A stretch of DNA of 64,000 nt from Galaxea fascicularis (GCA_948470475.1 OX419342.1:6891996-6955995), one strand, 5' to 3'; shown: positions 12,199 through 24,063, counted from the first letter of the stretch. A program made the numbers and translations. Notes: a model not told the origin generated them from the letters alone.

Positions 12199-13116
12199 TT
12201 AGCTTATGCAAGGCAATATCTTTAGTACGAACTTCCTGAGTTCCCTCTGCCGCCAACAATAAATCAGCGTGTTAAAAAGGGTAATATTACGTCATATACA
12301 CCAGCATAGCCCGTCTTTGGCCTAAACAGAAGAAGTACACCCATGGGTAAAAAGCTTGCCAGTAGAGTACCAACAATGTATAAGGTAGTCTTAAATGGTT
12401 TGTTTTCCCTGACGAATCTCTCTGCGTCGTCTCGAGTTTGTTGCTGTGTTTTAATCATTTTTCTATGTCGAATGGACAGACGGAACAAAGTTGCGTAAGA
12501 AATGAGTATAAAAAGGATACAGGATATCACAACGAGCCCAAAAAAGAAGGACGAATCCTGGCTTACAGGAGTATTCGAAGAAAGAGCGCGAAAGAGCAAG
12601 CAGAAAACCCAAACCGCTGTCACCGCAAAACAGATTTTGTTGGGTGTGGCTATTAAAAAGTAACGCAGTGAATATTTCACAGTGATTACCCTCTCCGCAG
12701 TTACTAGAGCAAGATGGAGCAGAGACAGCAGAGAGATCAAAGAGAAGAGCCAGTTGTGGATTGATCGAAGGGTACAGTTGTTGTCGATACCTTTTAGCTG
12801 AAATGCTTTCCACAGAATAAACGATGGCTGCACAAGGAGTCCGCTGAGCACATCAGCCGCCGCCAGGCAGCCCAGCAAGATGTTGGCGTTGTTTTCGAGG
12901 CTTGGTTGTTTCTTCACGGCCATAACAAACAAAACGTTAAGCAGAATTGGCAAGGGACAAGTGATGCTGTTGAAAATAATGGCGACGAGGTAACTTAGTT
13001 CTGTGGCACTCGTGAAGTCCCCGTTATTGACACCTTCATGATGCACAGGTTGTCTGAGGTTCATCTCTGCCATTGGAAAGGTCGGTCGAGGGCTCGAGTA
13101 CTGTTAGGTTTGGCAT
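12199..13116 (-). pseudogene. Class A orphan GPCR pseudogene, frameshifted at both ends
   Basis: Close relative of the intact GPCR at 17.8 kb. The main open frame (13073-12264) covers TM1 to TM6: N-N-A-N-I-L-L before TM2, L-A-A-A-D in TM2, T-A-E-R at the end of TM3 (the DRY position) and F-K-T-T-L at TM6. After the third extracellular loop a net 31-nt deletion near 12262-12276 removes the start of TM7, including N-P of the NPxxY motif, and shifts the frame. The remainder (L-I-Y-C-W-R-Q-R-E-L-R-K-F-V) continues in another frame to a stop at 12199. At the 5' end a second shift separates an upstream start at 13114-13116 (MPNLTVLEPSTDLS, alignable with MANHTEQDASTNLTYS of the intact copy) from the frame used downstream. 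Two independent lesions argue for a dead copy rather than sequencing error. Without TM7 no working receptor is expected. Confidence 0.8.
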
Positions 13117-13230
13117 CACTGAGTAGTACACTGGTGTGCTCCTTGCCAGATAAAGTTTCCTCTGATCCACACACCTAGCGTTGCAACAACAGCTGCAAAC
13201 TTATAACACGTTTTGAGGAAAATAAATTCA

Positions 13231-13940
13231 ATTAGTAAATCGAATTTAAAATATGATCCAAGAGACGAATGCTTGGTTTGTACATGATGCCGTTGTTTCC
13301 AAAGTTTATTTTCAATAGCGATGAAGTACTTATGACATGAATGCGTGGGAAGTGGAATATTCGCTTAATTATGGCTTCAAGCTAAACTGAAGAAAACAAC
13401 ACATCCCTTGCAACCGCTTTCACAAAAATAAAGACGGTACCTTTCATTTTATGAATCTAGCACACACAGACGTTATGTTGGAAATTGATCGATTTTTTGC
13501 CATTTCTACATTGCCTCTTACTTTCCGTGCGTAATGAGTTCAATTAAGATTCTATCTACTTGTCCCCTTTCCGATTGAGGCATGATCGACACAAGGATGT
13601 CAAGCACATAAAGCAACTCTCGAAATTATACTTGTGTATTCCAAACGGTAACATAGCACCTTGTTCATAATGCTGCAACCTCGACTTATATTTTTGGTCT
13701 CAAAGGCTGGTTATTTGTTACGGTAATGGATAATTTGTAGGAATGACGCATGGCGTTGGATATCCACTGAATTCAAAGAAAACCGAGAAAATAGTGCGTT
13801 GTCCTTTTGTCTCAGTTAGAAGCTATAACTTTGGCGTTGCTGCAAAACATAATAAATTCATGTCAGGTCACAATACATTAAGTGCCGTGAAGTGCCGTTG
13901 AATGTCCGTATTTTCAATACACCTGTATAAGATTTAAAAT
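13231..13940. repeat. Perfect tandem duplication, copy 1 (710 bp)
   Basis: Direct repeat of 13955-14664 at an offset of 724 bp. I found no mismatch on reading through both copies. The copies are separated by 14 bp (ACTTATTATTTACT). The unit is non-coding and lies 5' of the GPCR pseudogene. It has no LTR-like TG..CA ends and nothing lies between the copies, so it is not an LTR pair. Confidence 0.9.
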
Positions 13941-13954
13941 ACTTATTATTTACT

Positions 13955-14664
13955 ATTAGTAAATCGAATTTAAAATATGATCCAAGAGACGAATGCTTGG
14001 TTTGTACATGATGCCGTTGTTTCCAAAGTTTATTTTCAATAGCGATGAAGTACTTATGACATGAATGCGTGGGAAGTGGAATATTCGCTTAATTATGGCT
14101 TCAAGCTAAACTGAAGAAAACAACACATCCCTTGCAACCGCTTTCACAAAAATAAAGACGGTACCTTTCATTTTATGAATCTAGCACACACAGACGTTAT
14201 GTTGGAAATTGATCGATTTTTTGCCATTTCTACATTGCCTCTTACTTTCCGTGCGTAATGAGTTCAATTAAGATTCTATCTACTTGTCCCCTTTCCGATT
14301 GAGGCATGATCGACACAAGGATGTCAAGCACATAAAGCAACTCTCGAAATTATACTTGTGTATTCCAAACGGTAACATAGCACCTTGTTCATAATGCTGC
14401 AACCTCGACTTATATTTTTGGTCTCAAAGGCTGGTTATTTGTTACGGTAATGGATAATTTGTAGGAATGACGCATGGCGTTGGATATCCACTGAATTCAA
14501 AGAAAACCGAGAAAATAGTGCGTTGTCCTTTTGTCTCAGTTAGAAGCTATAACTTTGGCGTTGCTGCAAAACATAATAAATTCATGTCAGGTCACAATAC
14601 ATTAAGTGCCGTGAAGTGCCGTTGAATGTCCGTATTTTCAATACACCTGTATAAGATTTAAAAT
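13955..14664. repeat. Perfect tandem duplication, copy 2 (710 bp)
   Basis: Second copy of the 710-bp unit, from ATTAGTAAATCGAATTTAAA to TAAGATTTAAAAT. Apparent identity means either a very recent duplication or an assembly artefact. Confidence 0.9.
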
Positions 14665-17600
14665 TTTTGATGAATTTTTCAAAGACCACCATTTGGATGT
14701 TTGGTTCAGTTTTGATGTACGATTTTCAAGATACCAAGACCTAAATATCGTTCCTCATTTTACGACTCAATTACGCCAGACAAAACCGAAGAAAGCGCTT
14801 CAGTCGGGAAGAAGGATTCACCACTGCAGTCAGAAATAAATATAACGGCTACTGAAAAGAATGGAACAGAAAAACCATGTTTGAATCCTCATATGGCCAA
14901 ACCACATTTGAACGGGTGGCACCCTGGCCAATTTCAAAGTTGAAATTAAGGTTACAAAATTAATATGTTCATGTCTTTTTAAATAAGGCAAAGAGTTTTG
15001 CTATCAAATAATGGATGGACTTTGATTTCGCTTTAATTAGTAATCTACCAGAATTTTTCTCACAGAATTTCATCTTTGGCAAAACGTTTCTTTTCAGTTT
15101 GAATTTTAAATGTATTTTCAATCGCATTTTTGACAAGCAAGCAGATGAAGTCGCAGGTTCGGTGCATCGCACTGTGTACGTCTTTATTTCAGTATTATGG
15201 ACAACAAATGGTCCAGGCTTTACACAAAACGCTTTTGGGCATTTTGACCACCAAACTGTCCTGTCTTTCACTCACACAAAGCTTTTGCTTGGTGTTACGC
15301 TTGTCTCTGTCTTGTGCAAATCACTACTTAAATACAAGCTACGAAGTAAAATACCAGCCAAGAATGATGTGTTAGAGGTTATTACGGTCAGCCTCGCCGC
15401 GTTTAATTGTGTTCTACTCTATAGTTTAGTTTATTTATTTGTTGTTATGCATTCAGTACAACAAAAAATAGACACCTTTAAACCCCGAAGGTTGTGCCAA
15501 AGCACGGTTCGGGGGTACATGGCCCCGAATTAATTTACATCCCTTCATCCCTACACGCAAGGCTTTCAAGAAAAATATTTGATGTAACAAAAACACAATA
15601 ACGTAAATTTAGCCTCCTACGCAGACGAGCCAAAAGAAAGCCTGCGTAGGAGGCTATTAGTAACCTCAATTTGGATTTAAAAAATTTCATGAATGTTTGT
15701 TCTTAGATCCACCTGTTTCTCAAAGTTCTCAATTTTCCTCGCGTCGTCGGTCTCAAGCTTTAGTCAAAGAAATGTATTTGCTTTTCTGAGATGAAGTAAC
15801 GCCTTGAAATTGCGACGTCAGATGCTGTTTTTGTTTCAAAATATCTTCTATACTTTCGTGTTTTACTAACATGACTTACTTTCTCTCTTTTAGCCCGTTA
15901 AATTTTTCTTCTTAAATGACACAAATTTGTTTCAGTCCAACCCCTGACTTCATTACCTATGCATAGTAATTAGACTTTTACCACTGTAATTTTAAAGCTT
16001 GACATTAGTCAGGCAACAAAATTCATCGACTTTGCTTGACTAGATCACCTTGAAATTACAGAGCTGGTCATCACGATTAGGAAAAACATATCTTTTCAGT
16101 TTCTTTAATTAAGTCCAAAAATTTTACAGACGTTTCTATACTCGACTTAAAAGCGCAACCTTAGCTCCTTTACCATTACAACATTTTGTAAAATTTTCAG
16201 CGGTAACAGAATATTTCTGCTCTATTAAAAGATTTGAATCAATTTTTGGCATTTTTGCAAGTTTGCAATACTCTTTCCATCAGTGCCGGTGAACTATTAC
16301 CATGCCAACACGAAAATGGATAATTGCGGTGATATGAGTGCATACAAATTCATCTCAATTTTTTTTTGTCCTGTGGACAGCACAAAACCAAGAGGTAGTG
16401 TACTTAATTTCACCAACCTTTCGCTAAGTTTTGTGTTAGAAACTTATGTCATAAACTGCTAACAGGAGCTGTGTCAACAATTACAACATAGCATTGCATT
16501 TGCCTTAAATTCTAGTTGTTTTTTTTTTTAAACCAGATGAGTTTTTTCTTTTTGTGTCATAAGTTTCTTTCAAGACGCAGAGACGATCCCATCCTTATGG
16601 TTCACGGTCAGTTCAGTCATTTAGCAGAATTTAGTCGTAGCAACAGAACGAACAATCGACTACTTTAATTTCAAGTTGCATCATACATGACTGAAAGAGT
16701 TTTGTTTATTGAGGGTGATGAAAAAACCAAACCAATCCTGACTTGCAGGTGCGCAATTTTCCGCGCTTCACGACCCCTACTCTTGCTCCAAATTCTGATA
16801 GGTTCATTGTATAGCTTACGTATGTCGTGATTTTTCACAGAATTGTATTTGGTTTTGCTTTCGGTTTCACGACGCACGACTAAAATTAGTTCTATTGACC
16901 AAATACGCAGGAGCTGATCATAATACGCAAGTAGTCAATGGCACTTGATCTAAGGCTTGTGACATTCAGTGAATTGAGCGTATATATACTGTTTTCTGTA
17001 GACAAATAGATGACAATAGACTGAAGCTAAACCTCAATGAGGTAAAAGCCAACTCGAACCGTGTTACCTTTCTACGAAGTGCCGGGATAATACGCGTTGC
17101 TGACAGACCGCTTAAACATGATAAACTATTGAAACAACTACGAAACCTGAAAAAATTAAGTGACGAATCGAGTTTTATATCCTTAAAAAAACTTGCGATG
17201 TCACGATTAGGTATTCAATAGCTTTCATGTACTTACACACTTGAAACCTTTTACCATTGAAATTTCTTTCTCAACTGACACAAAAGAACGGAATTTTTGT
17301 AAAAAAATATATATTTACGGCGATTAGAAACACCTTATGCACCTTTCGTCAAAGACAGACGGAGAATGCGAAATACACCAATACGACAATAACTGCCCCT
17401 CACCTCCCCCCTTCCCTCGAAAACAAAACTCTGAACTATCCCCAAAAACGAAAAAGCATTTTTCATCTTAAATTTTCAAGCCAACTGCTTCAAGAAATAG
17501 AGTTTTAATTTATATTTAACTAATAGCAATTTAACACTTGTGTTAAACCGGAATCGGTGAAAGTATAAGCCTTGCTTAATTATGTTCAAGAGTTGATAGA

Positions 17601-17798
17601 AAACCATTCTTTGCAATGAAAGGCTTTCTTAGTAAGAGTCGGACCTTAAAACACTTGCAGTCTATTTATTAAGTAAAGTTCCCGAGTGTTATAAGCTAGC
17701 GCTCGATATATTTTTTTTATCAGAGCAAAAATTACCTGGTTGTGTAAAGAGCGAGACATCTTTAAAGATTTTCGAATTTCTAGCACGAGATTCACAGC
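14665..17798. other. Intergenic interval 5' of the intact GPCR
   Basis: No supported gene. A 172-codon plus-strand frame at 15015-15533 has no recognisable motif and AT-driven composition, so I leave it uncalled. A 47-bp hairpin (TAGCCTCCTACGCAG.. / ..CTGCGTAGGAGGCTA) is at 15610-15656. The rest is AT-rich. A TATA-like run at about 17707-17718 lies about 85 bp 5' of the GPCR start. Confidence 0.45.
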
Positions 17799-18770
17799 AT
17801 GGCAAATCACACTGAGCAGGACGCGTCAACCAACCTTACATACAGTCCCGACGTATCTGCAACGGCTTGCCCAGATCGTTACCATAACGGCATCGACAAC
17901 GGTGAATTCACAACTGCCACTAAACAAAGTTATATCATTGCCATAATTGTTAACAGCGTCACTTGTCCGTTCACAGTTTTGCTCAACGTTCTGGTGATAA
18001 TGGCCGTGAAAAAACGACCATCACTCCAAAACAATGCCAACATCTTGCTGGCTTGCCTGGCTGCGACTGATGTGCTCAGCGGGTTCCTTGTGCAGCCATC
18101 GTTTATTCTGTGGAAAACCTTTCAGCTGAATGGTATCCCCAACAAGTGCATGCTTCGAGAAATCCATAACTGGCTTCTTTCGTTTGTGCCGTTGCTTTCA
18201 GTGGTGCATCTCTCGCTGGTAACAGCGGAGAGGCTCATTGCCATTAAGTATGCATTGCGTTACTTATCGCTAGTCACTCCCAAAAACATTCGCGTCGCAG
18301 TGCAAACTGTTTGGGCGTTTTGCTTGCTTGTCTGTGTTGGCATAATTTCGTTTTTTGCCAAGTATTCACACCTGGTGATAGCTTTCCTCGTGATAAATTG
18401 CGTCCTCTTTATACTTATCTCCTACGCAATTTTGTTCTGCGAAATCAAACGCCATCGTACAGCGATCAAGGCACAACAACAAACTCAAGAGGAAGCCGAG
18501 AGATTCACAAGAGAAAACAAAGCGTTCAAAACTACGGTGTTTGTTGTTGGAGCTTTACTTGCAAGCTTCGTTCCAATGGCTTTGTTTCTTCTCTTTAGGC
18601 CAAAAGATCGCTATCGTGGCTTACAAGACGTTCTGCTACCCTGGCCTCGTACGTTTGCCATGCTTAACTCTTTCTTCAATCCACTCATTTATTGTTGGCG
18701 ACAAAAGGAAATAAGGAAGTTCGTGTTTCGGAAATCGTTATGGGCGGACTGGAGAGGCCAAAACCCATAA
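17799..18770 (+). CDS. Intronless orphan class A (rhodopsin-like) GPCR, 323 aa
   Basis: Seven-transmembrane receptor of the plasma membrane; ligand unknown. The N-terminus has two N-glycosylation sites (NHT 3-5, NLT 12-14). Approximate segments: TM1 46-70; TM2 81-103 with L-A-A-T-D (D91, the 2.50 position); Cys117 before TM3; TM3 ending T-A-E-R (E144-R145, replacing D-R-Y); TM4 164-186; TM5 191-215; TM6 244-266, which lacks the usual C-W-x-P; TM7 284-300 with N-P-L-I-Y at 294-298; then a short basic tail. The second extracellular loop is only a few residues and has no cysteine, so Cys117 lacks its usual disulfide partner. The full length in one exon and the GCATGG start context support the start. 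The broken paralog lies 4.7 kb upstream on the opposite strand, so the two are head to head. Single-exon orphan receptors of this kind form large cnidarian expansions (general knowledge). Confidence 0.9.
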   Translation: MANHTEQDASTNLTYSPDVSATACPDRYHNGIDNGEFTTATKQSYIIAIIVNSVTCPFTVLLNVLVIMAVKKRPSLQNNANILLACLAATDVLSGFLVQPSFILWKTFQLNGIPNKCMLREIHNWLLSFVPLLSVVHLSLVTAERLIAIKYALRYLSLVTPKNIRVAVQTVWAFCLLVCVGIISFFAKYSHLVIAFLVINCVLFILISYAILFCEIKRHRTAIKAQQQTQEEAERFTRENKAFKTTVFVVGALLASFVPMALFLLFRPKDRYRGLQDVLLPWPRTFAMLNSFFNPLIYCWRQKEIRKFVFRKSLWADWRGQNP

Positions 18771-20356
18771 CCTGTCGAGAATTGCGTTTATGCTACCAAC
18801 AAATGGGGGTATTTTTCATTGAATTGTTTGGCCTGAACGAGTTTCAAATGAAGGAACAAACCTTTCGCCCTTTTAACCGTAAAATCCGATTAACATATTC
18901 AGATGATGAACGAAACAAAATGTAACGATGACTCACAATGTCTCTCTTGGCATTGCTTAAAGTTGGTCATCAACTTCAGATAAAGATATAACAACGAAGA
19001 ATGCGAATTTTCAAAAGATAAGTTTTTAGTGAGGATTCAAAATACTCGGAAGTAGTCGAGATTTTCGTATCGTGAGAGGTTATGCATTCCACAGTGTGTG
19101 AGCCGCAACGGCAAAAGGTCGGTCACCAAAAGATTGCCGCAACATTTTCCCACCAGGAAGGTCTAGAAGGATTCCATCACTAGAGCATAAGTGATTGGGG
19201 TCGGAGGATCTCCTTATTTGACCCAGTCATAGCCTGAATATCTTTTTCTGAATCCCTGAATTCCTCTTGGGGAAAAATTGTATGCATGACAAACTATTGA
19301 AAAAAGCCAAAATCTAAATTGTGTTTAGTGCGTAAGTCAGCCTGTCAGCCAAAAAAAAAAACACCCGGGCCATGAAAAATGACAGGGGGACATGGTGGCA
19401 GCGGTTTTAACAAGGAATGTTTCCCCATTGACCGGAGAAATGGTTTCATGTAACACTACATGAATGTTAAATTCCCTGCTCTTTCCCGGAAATCGGGGAA
19501 TGGTGGTTTCAATGGACAAGTACACAAGTACACCTCCCCTCTCTTCTGTTTTGCATACATGTGCTCTTATGTACAGCTTATTTGCTAAGGAAATGCGCAA
19601 GCAAAAACTTGCTCTTCCTTGATGGACAATTCAGCGTGAATTTTTGTCAGTTTAAGAAGGCGTTACCTCCAATGCTTACTTATCCAATATGCATTCGGGT
19701 TCCTTCAGCTGTTCATGAATACAACCGCAAGTTCACGCCTTCGATCGGGTACCAGCTAAACACTTGCACCCTTATTTGGCGAGGTTTTTTCCCTTTCTAC
19801 CGATATTTTCGTGTTCTAGGACATCAATATTACACTCGTCTTTTATGCGTGGTGTGGGCAGATTCGTGAATAATAAGCTTAAGTCACAATTTTGTCAGAT
19901 GGCATCGATTTAGGATAATGTTAATTCACCTGGTTAATTCCTATTCAATTTACACCTTTGTAACTTGCTTTATGATGCTGCAAACATCCGATCATTGCTT
20001 CAAGTAACTGTTTACCTTCTTTCCACTTTGTCCTCTTCTTCTGTGCGAGACATGGAAATGTACACGATTTGTGAGCGACAGTTCTCCGTGCAGTCTTGAT
20101 GCTATTTCCGCAGGAACTAGCTTTGAAAACACCAGTGGACACCATCTTCAAATCCCTCAATCAGGTTCTCCAAAGCAATTACGTCTGGGGTTTTAATTTC
20201 ATCGACAAACGGCCTTCGTTTGCTCTAACTCAGAACACAAGATTCTGTCCGCCATTTTGAATTGTTATTTACACCCAGTCTTGCTCGGTTTTCCGACTAA
20301 GAGCAAACATTGGGTTCCAGCGCAAGTAGGACTGTAATGAACCGCAGTGAGCAATA
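18771..20356. other. Non-coding 3' flank of the GPCR
   Basis: I see no gene I can support. Short frames here (for example 19561-19869 plus) have no motif or splice context. An A-rich run occurs at 19351-19361. Confidence 0.4.
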
Positions 20357-21118
20357 CAGTGAATTTATTTATTTATTTATAGTAGCTTCCATTTAGTGAA
20401 TAAGACATCAAAAGAAAAAAAAACACTAAATGAGGGACTAACGAAAGGACTCCAAGTCCCAGCGAGGTCAGCCCCAAATCTATATACTTATACTAAAACA
20501 TACATAAACAAGGACTAATAATTAACAACAGTTCCTTCTATTAATAGAGCGACAATGAGGGCAGACTGTTTTCCATGTCCGAATTCTAGAAGTGTCAAAG
20601 TTAGCGATAAATTTATTGAAGAAGTAGTTAAATAGGCGGTTTTTAAAGGTAGAGAGACCTTTGGTTGCACGAATATCAAACGGAATATTGTTCAATAAAG
20701 GAACAATGCGATTGAAAAACGAGTCACGAAATAAGGAGGTACGGACACGATTAGGTCGTAAATTAGAGTTGTTGACATTCCTAGTACAACCAGTGATTAT
20801 ATTGATATAATTACTGATCCCCATGAAATTCTATTGTTCTCTCTCTGCATTAAATCAACGATTGTAGTCTTTAAGATGGCAAAACAACTGTCTGAGGAAA
20901 ACAGAGGCGGTCCTTTTTGTTAGCAGGGAAATTATCAGGGGTAATATAATTCTACGTGCTAAATAAGCATGCTGCAATATTACAAATATTGCAGTGTACA
21001 GGCTACAATTGTTAAAAATATTGCAGCCTGTTTTAGGAAATTCAATCTATAAAGCGCGCAAAAACTGATAGCTTACAACATTGTCAACAGTACCGTTTGT
21101 TACACGACATTACTTTCG

Positions 21119-21298
21119 GTTTCTGCTGAAATATCTGCGTTCGTAGAGCCCTGTGTAATAAATAGTCCTTCGTCTTGCGACGAATCCATCGTCTTTCTAA
21201 ACCCAGGGATTTCTGCTGAAACATCTGCGTTCGTAGAGCTCTGTGTAATAAATAACCCTTCGTGCTCCGACGAATCCATCGTCTTTCTAAACCCAGGT
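21119..21298. repeat. Two 90-bp tandem repeats inside the LINE insertion
   Basis: Units 21119-21208 and 21209-21298 are about 90 percent identical (TTCTGCTGAAAYATCTGCGT.. to ..TCTTTCTAAACCCAGG). The minus strand reads through both as a 30-residue repeat (G-L-E-R-R-W-I-R-R), which I take as fortuitous. Confidence 0.7.
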
Positions 21299-21600
21299 TC
21301 GAACTGACTGAAATGACTGAATTCTCTGGCTTATAAAGTAGGCTATAGTATGCAAATTTGCAGTGTTCCACACCTTGCACGAATTAATTCCATCGTTGGA
21401 ATTGTTTTGAACAACTATAGTACTGAGCTACAATAACAATCCTCGACATCATTAAAATCGAAGATATATTCATCACAAACAAGCAACAATAGCAATGAGC
21501 ATCACAATTATCTTACATACGTGCGACTAAAATCGAAGATCCAACACAGACACACAACAATAGAATTTCATGGGGATCAATAATTATAACAGATAATTAC

Positions 21601-21691
21601 TGAGGCACATGGCATGATGAGAAATATTGCAGCCAGCTCAGGCCTACGGCCTCAGCTGGCTGCAATATTTCTCATCATGCCATGTGCCTCA
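21601..21691. repeat. 91-bp near-perfect hairpin (44-bp arms, 3-nt loop)
   Basis: Arms TGAGGCACATGGCATGATGA.. and its reverse complement enclose TAC, with a single C-C mismatch at 21639/21653. The word AATATTGCAG within the arms also occurs near 20965-21035, in the same insertion. Confidence 0.9.
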
Positions 21692-23105
21692 TTAATTATC
21701 TATTAAATATTCGTTAACAATGATATTGTAGTACTTATGCATGCACTTATAGAAAAAGCAGATATCACGATATTTGTGCCAATAACATAATGGTAACAAT
21801 TTTAGCATTTTTAAGCGGGACTTATAGCCGGGTCTTTCCCACACTTTGTAACTACAGTTTAAAATGAAACGAGTTGCCCGCCGTTGAACACCCTCCAGAA
21901 TACGCAAGTGATGGACGGTAGTTTGAGGGGTCCAAACCTCACTAGCATAGCCTAAGTGGGAACGCACAAAGGAAAGATATAGCGTTCTTTTGCTAGTGGT
22001 CCCAATGTCAGTACAATTCCGACGGAGAAAACCCAACATCCGGTTGGCTTGGGCTACAACGCATTCAATGTGAGAGTTCCATGTAAGTTTGTCTGTGACA
22101 ATAACTCCGAGATCCTTTTGTGAGGAAACGACCACAAGGGCGTGTCCTCCGGCTTCATAAGGACTAATAGCAAGAGACGGAATAGAGCTGTTTCGTTTTC
22201 TAGTTATTCTAGTAACTACACATTTATCTAAATTGTAAGCTAAACCCCATCAGAGGGACCAGTCATAAAGTTTGTTAATGTCATGCTGAAAATTAGTGCA
22301 ATCACTAGAGTCGTTAACTGATCTGTAACATTTGGCGTCATCAGCAAACAGTGCAATTGCTGTTTCATCACAGACAGACTTAATGAAGATGATGAACAAA
22401 AATGGACCCATTAGACTCCCCTGAGGGACACCAGATGACACATGGACCCAATCGGAGAAAGAACCTTCTATGAGCACCCTCTGATATCTAGAATGAAGGT
22501 AATCGGAGAACCAACTGTACAGTGGACCATCGATGCCGTATAATGATGCTTGTGCAGGAGTAAGTTGTGCGGCACAGAATCAAATGCCTTACTGAAGTCG
22601 AGATAAAGAACATCCGACTCTTGTCCAGCGTCCAGAGTTTTACCCAGATCGTGAAGTACTGTAAGTAATTGTGTAACACAGGATTTCTTCGGAACAAAGC
22701 CATGTTGTTTTGGTGACAGGAACTCAAGAAGATTGGGTGTGAGGTGAGGTGTGAAGGTACACAGGAACAGAAAAAAGGGGGAAAGGACAGCACGAGGAGA
22801 AGAAGACAAAGACTAAGACAAAAAATTGACAGGTGAGAACACGACGAAGTTTGAGAACGTTACGGCGATGGCCGGTATCGGAAGATTACATCCAAAACAG
22901 ATGTCATCGAAAAATCGCCGAAAATGCCGTCACCAGTGGAATGGTCTACTTCGCCTTAAAGTGGTTCAGCTAAACCTCGATGCATCACTGCTCTCAGATA
23001 TTAGTTCTTTCTTTTGATATCATTCAATTGTCTTTTTCGAATCTCAACTTGTTGTCACATAAAATTCCTACCAGCCGGTCTTCTCAACTTCTGAATGATT
23101 TCCTC

Positions 23106-23385
23106 GTTTATTACTAAAGGGCAAAATTACTGAACGCTGATTGGTTGAGACAGAGGGCATTTTTAGTAATCAAGAGGAACGATTACTATGTATGTTTTTT
23201 TCGTAAATCAGTTCAAATAACAAACTTTACAATGGCCAACGTGGTTATTCATTTGAAACGAAATTTGTTTTTTTGGTTGGTTAGATTTGATTGAAAATTG
23301 TATTCGCATTAAGCGGGCTTCTTATGAGAAATGAATAAACGGCATCCACGATTCCCTAACTAATTTTGCCCTTTTAGTGATAAAC
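23106..23385. mobile_element. MITE with 25-bp inverted ends
   Basis: Ends GTTTATTACTAAAGGGCAAA.. and ..TTTGCCCTTTTAGTGATAAAC are inverted repeats with about two differences. Non-coding, 280 bp. Confidence 0.65.
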
Positions 23386-23387
23386 AA

Positions 23388-23518
23388 GTAATCGCATGTT
23401 TCCTCAAAAAGTTAAGGATTAATCATCACTTGTGTTTTCAGAAGTTGTCGAAATTGCCAGCGTCGCACAGCACGCATAATGATTAATCCTTAATTTTACT
23501 CGACCCCCATGCGATTAC
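23388..23518. mobile_element. Short foldback MITE (131 bp)
   Basis: Ends GTAATCGCATG and CATGCGATTAC, with inner arms TTAAGGATTAATCAT and ATGATTAATCCTTAA. Abuts the previous MITE. Confidence 0.7.
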
Positions 23519-24063
23519 CTATACTTATTAGTTAACAATTGCGCATGCGTTGGTCAGCCACCTTAAAGAGTCCATTAAGATCTATGGTTCTATTATTCTT
23601 CTTGAACACGGATATGCCAATTTCAGAATTCAATGCAACTGTTGTATAAATCAGCCTGAGGGTAAGAAAGCTCCTTACTCGTCAAAATCATCAAAATCCT
23701 TCAGGGTATTTGGTAGCTAGTTCTCAGAATGGTTCAATTTGAATTACGCTATATGTTTCGTCAGATAATCCACAACTGAGCGCAGCTGTTGATGTATCAT
23801 GTTTGCGCTTTCACGATGGTACAGTAGGCCCTGCGACACTGATGCACGTCTATGACCGTGAACGTCACTCGCCACTGATAAGAAGTAATTGACAAAGTAT
23901 GTTTGTTTGTTTGCTTTTTCGTTTCAAAAGCGAAAAATGTCGGGCAGAATGCCTATTGCTCTCGGTAAATTTACTATCAGTACAGGCAAAATTAATTAAG
24001 ATATGTAATATTTGAAGATTACGCGCGCTTTTCTCAGCGGGGAATACGGCATGCTTAGCTCAT

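Larger units (their letters stand above)
20814..21692. mobile_element. Composite insertion inside the LINE, with TAATTA target duplication
   Basis: TAATTA stands on both sides (20808-20813 and 21693-21698). Removing 20814-21692 plus one TAATTA rejoins the LINE frame exactly (N-E-Y-L-I-D-N-Y-I-N-I-I-T-G). Inside is a nested unit, 20814-21579, with 24-bp inverted ends (TGATCCCCATGAAATTCTAT and complement) flanked by ATAATTA. It is followed by the 91-bp hairpin at 21601-21691. Coding capacity was not found. Confidence 0.7.
20357..22809 (-). mobile_element. Decayed, 5'-truncated LINE (CR1/Jockey-like reverse transcriptase)
   Basis: The minus strand encodes the C-terminal part of a non-LTR reverse transcriptase. 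From 22809: P-K-Q-H-G-F-V-P-K-K-S-C, then VLYLDFSKAFDSVPHNLL (catalytic Asp in the first block). A frameshift near 22555 follows, then SSGVPQGSLMGPFLF and A-L-F-A-D-D (the YADD box as FADD). After an in-frame TGA at 22247-22249 the frame resumes through the thumb region (QKDLGVIVTDKLTWNSHI) to 21700 and continues at 20807-20522 (RDSFFNRIVPLLNNIPFDIR). The 3' end has a (TAAA)n tail at 20357-20380. No endonuclease or ORF1 is present. It is inactive: frameshift, stop and internal insertion. Confidence 0.85.
22810..24063. other. Repeat-rich intergenic interval
   Basis: No supported gene. It contains two MITEs (23106-23385 and 23388-23518, annotated separately) and AT-rich unique sequence. Confidence 0.5.

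Noticed and set aside
13231..14664. LTR retrotransposon with two LTRs
   Set aside because: Only 14 bp lie between the copies, there is no TG..CA border, primer-binding site or coding region; a plain tandem duplication explains it.
15015..15533. 172-codon plus-strand frame between the GPCRs
   Set aside because: Long, but AT-driven with no motif, no homologous neighbour and a competing 100-codon frame on the other strand. A real exon cannot be excluded without transcripts.
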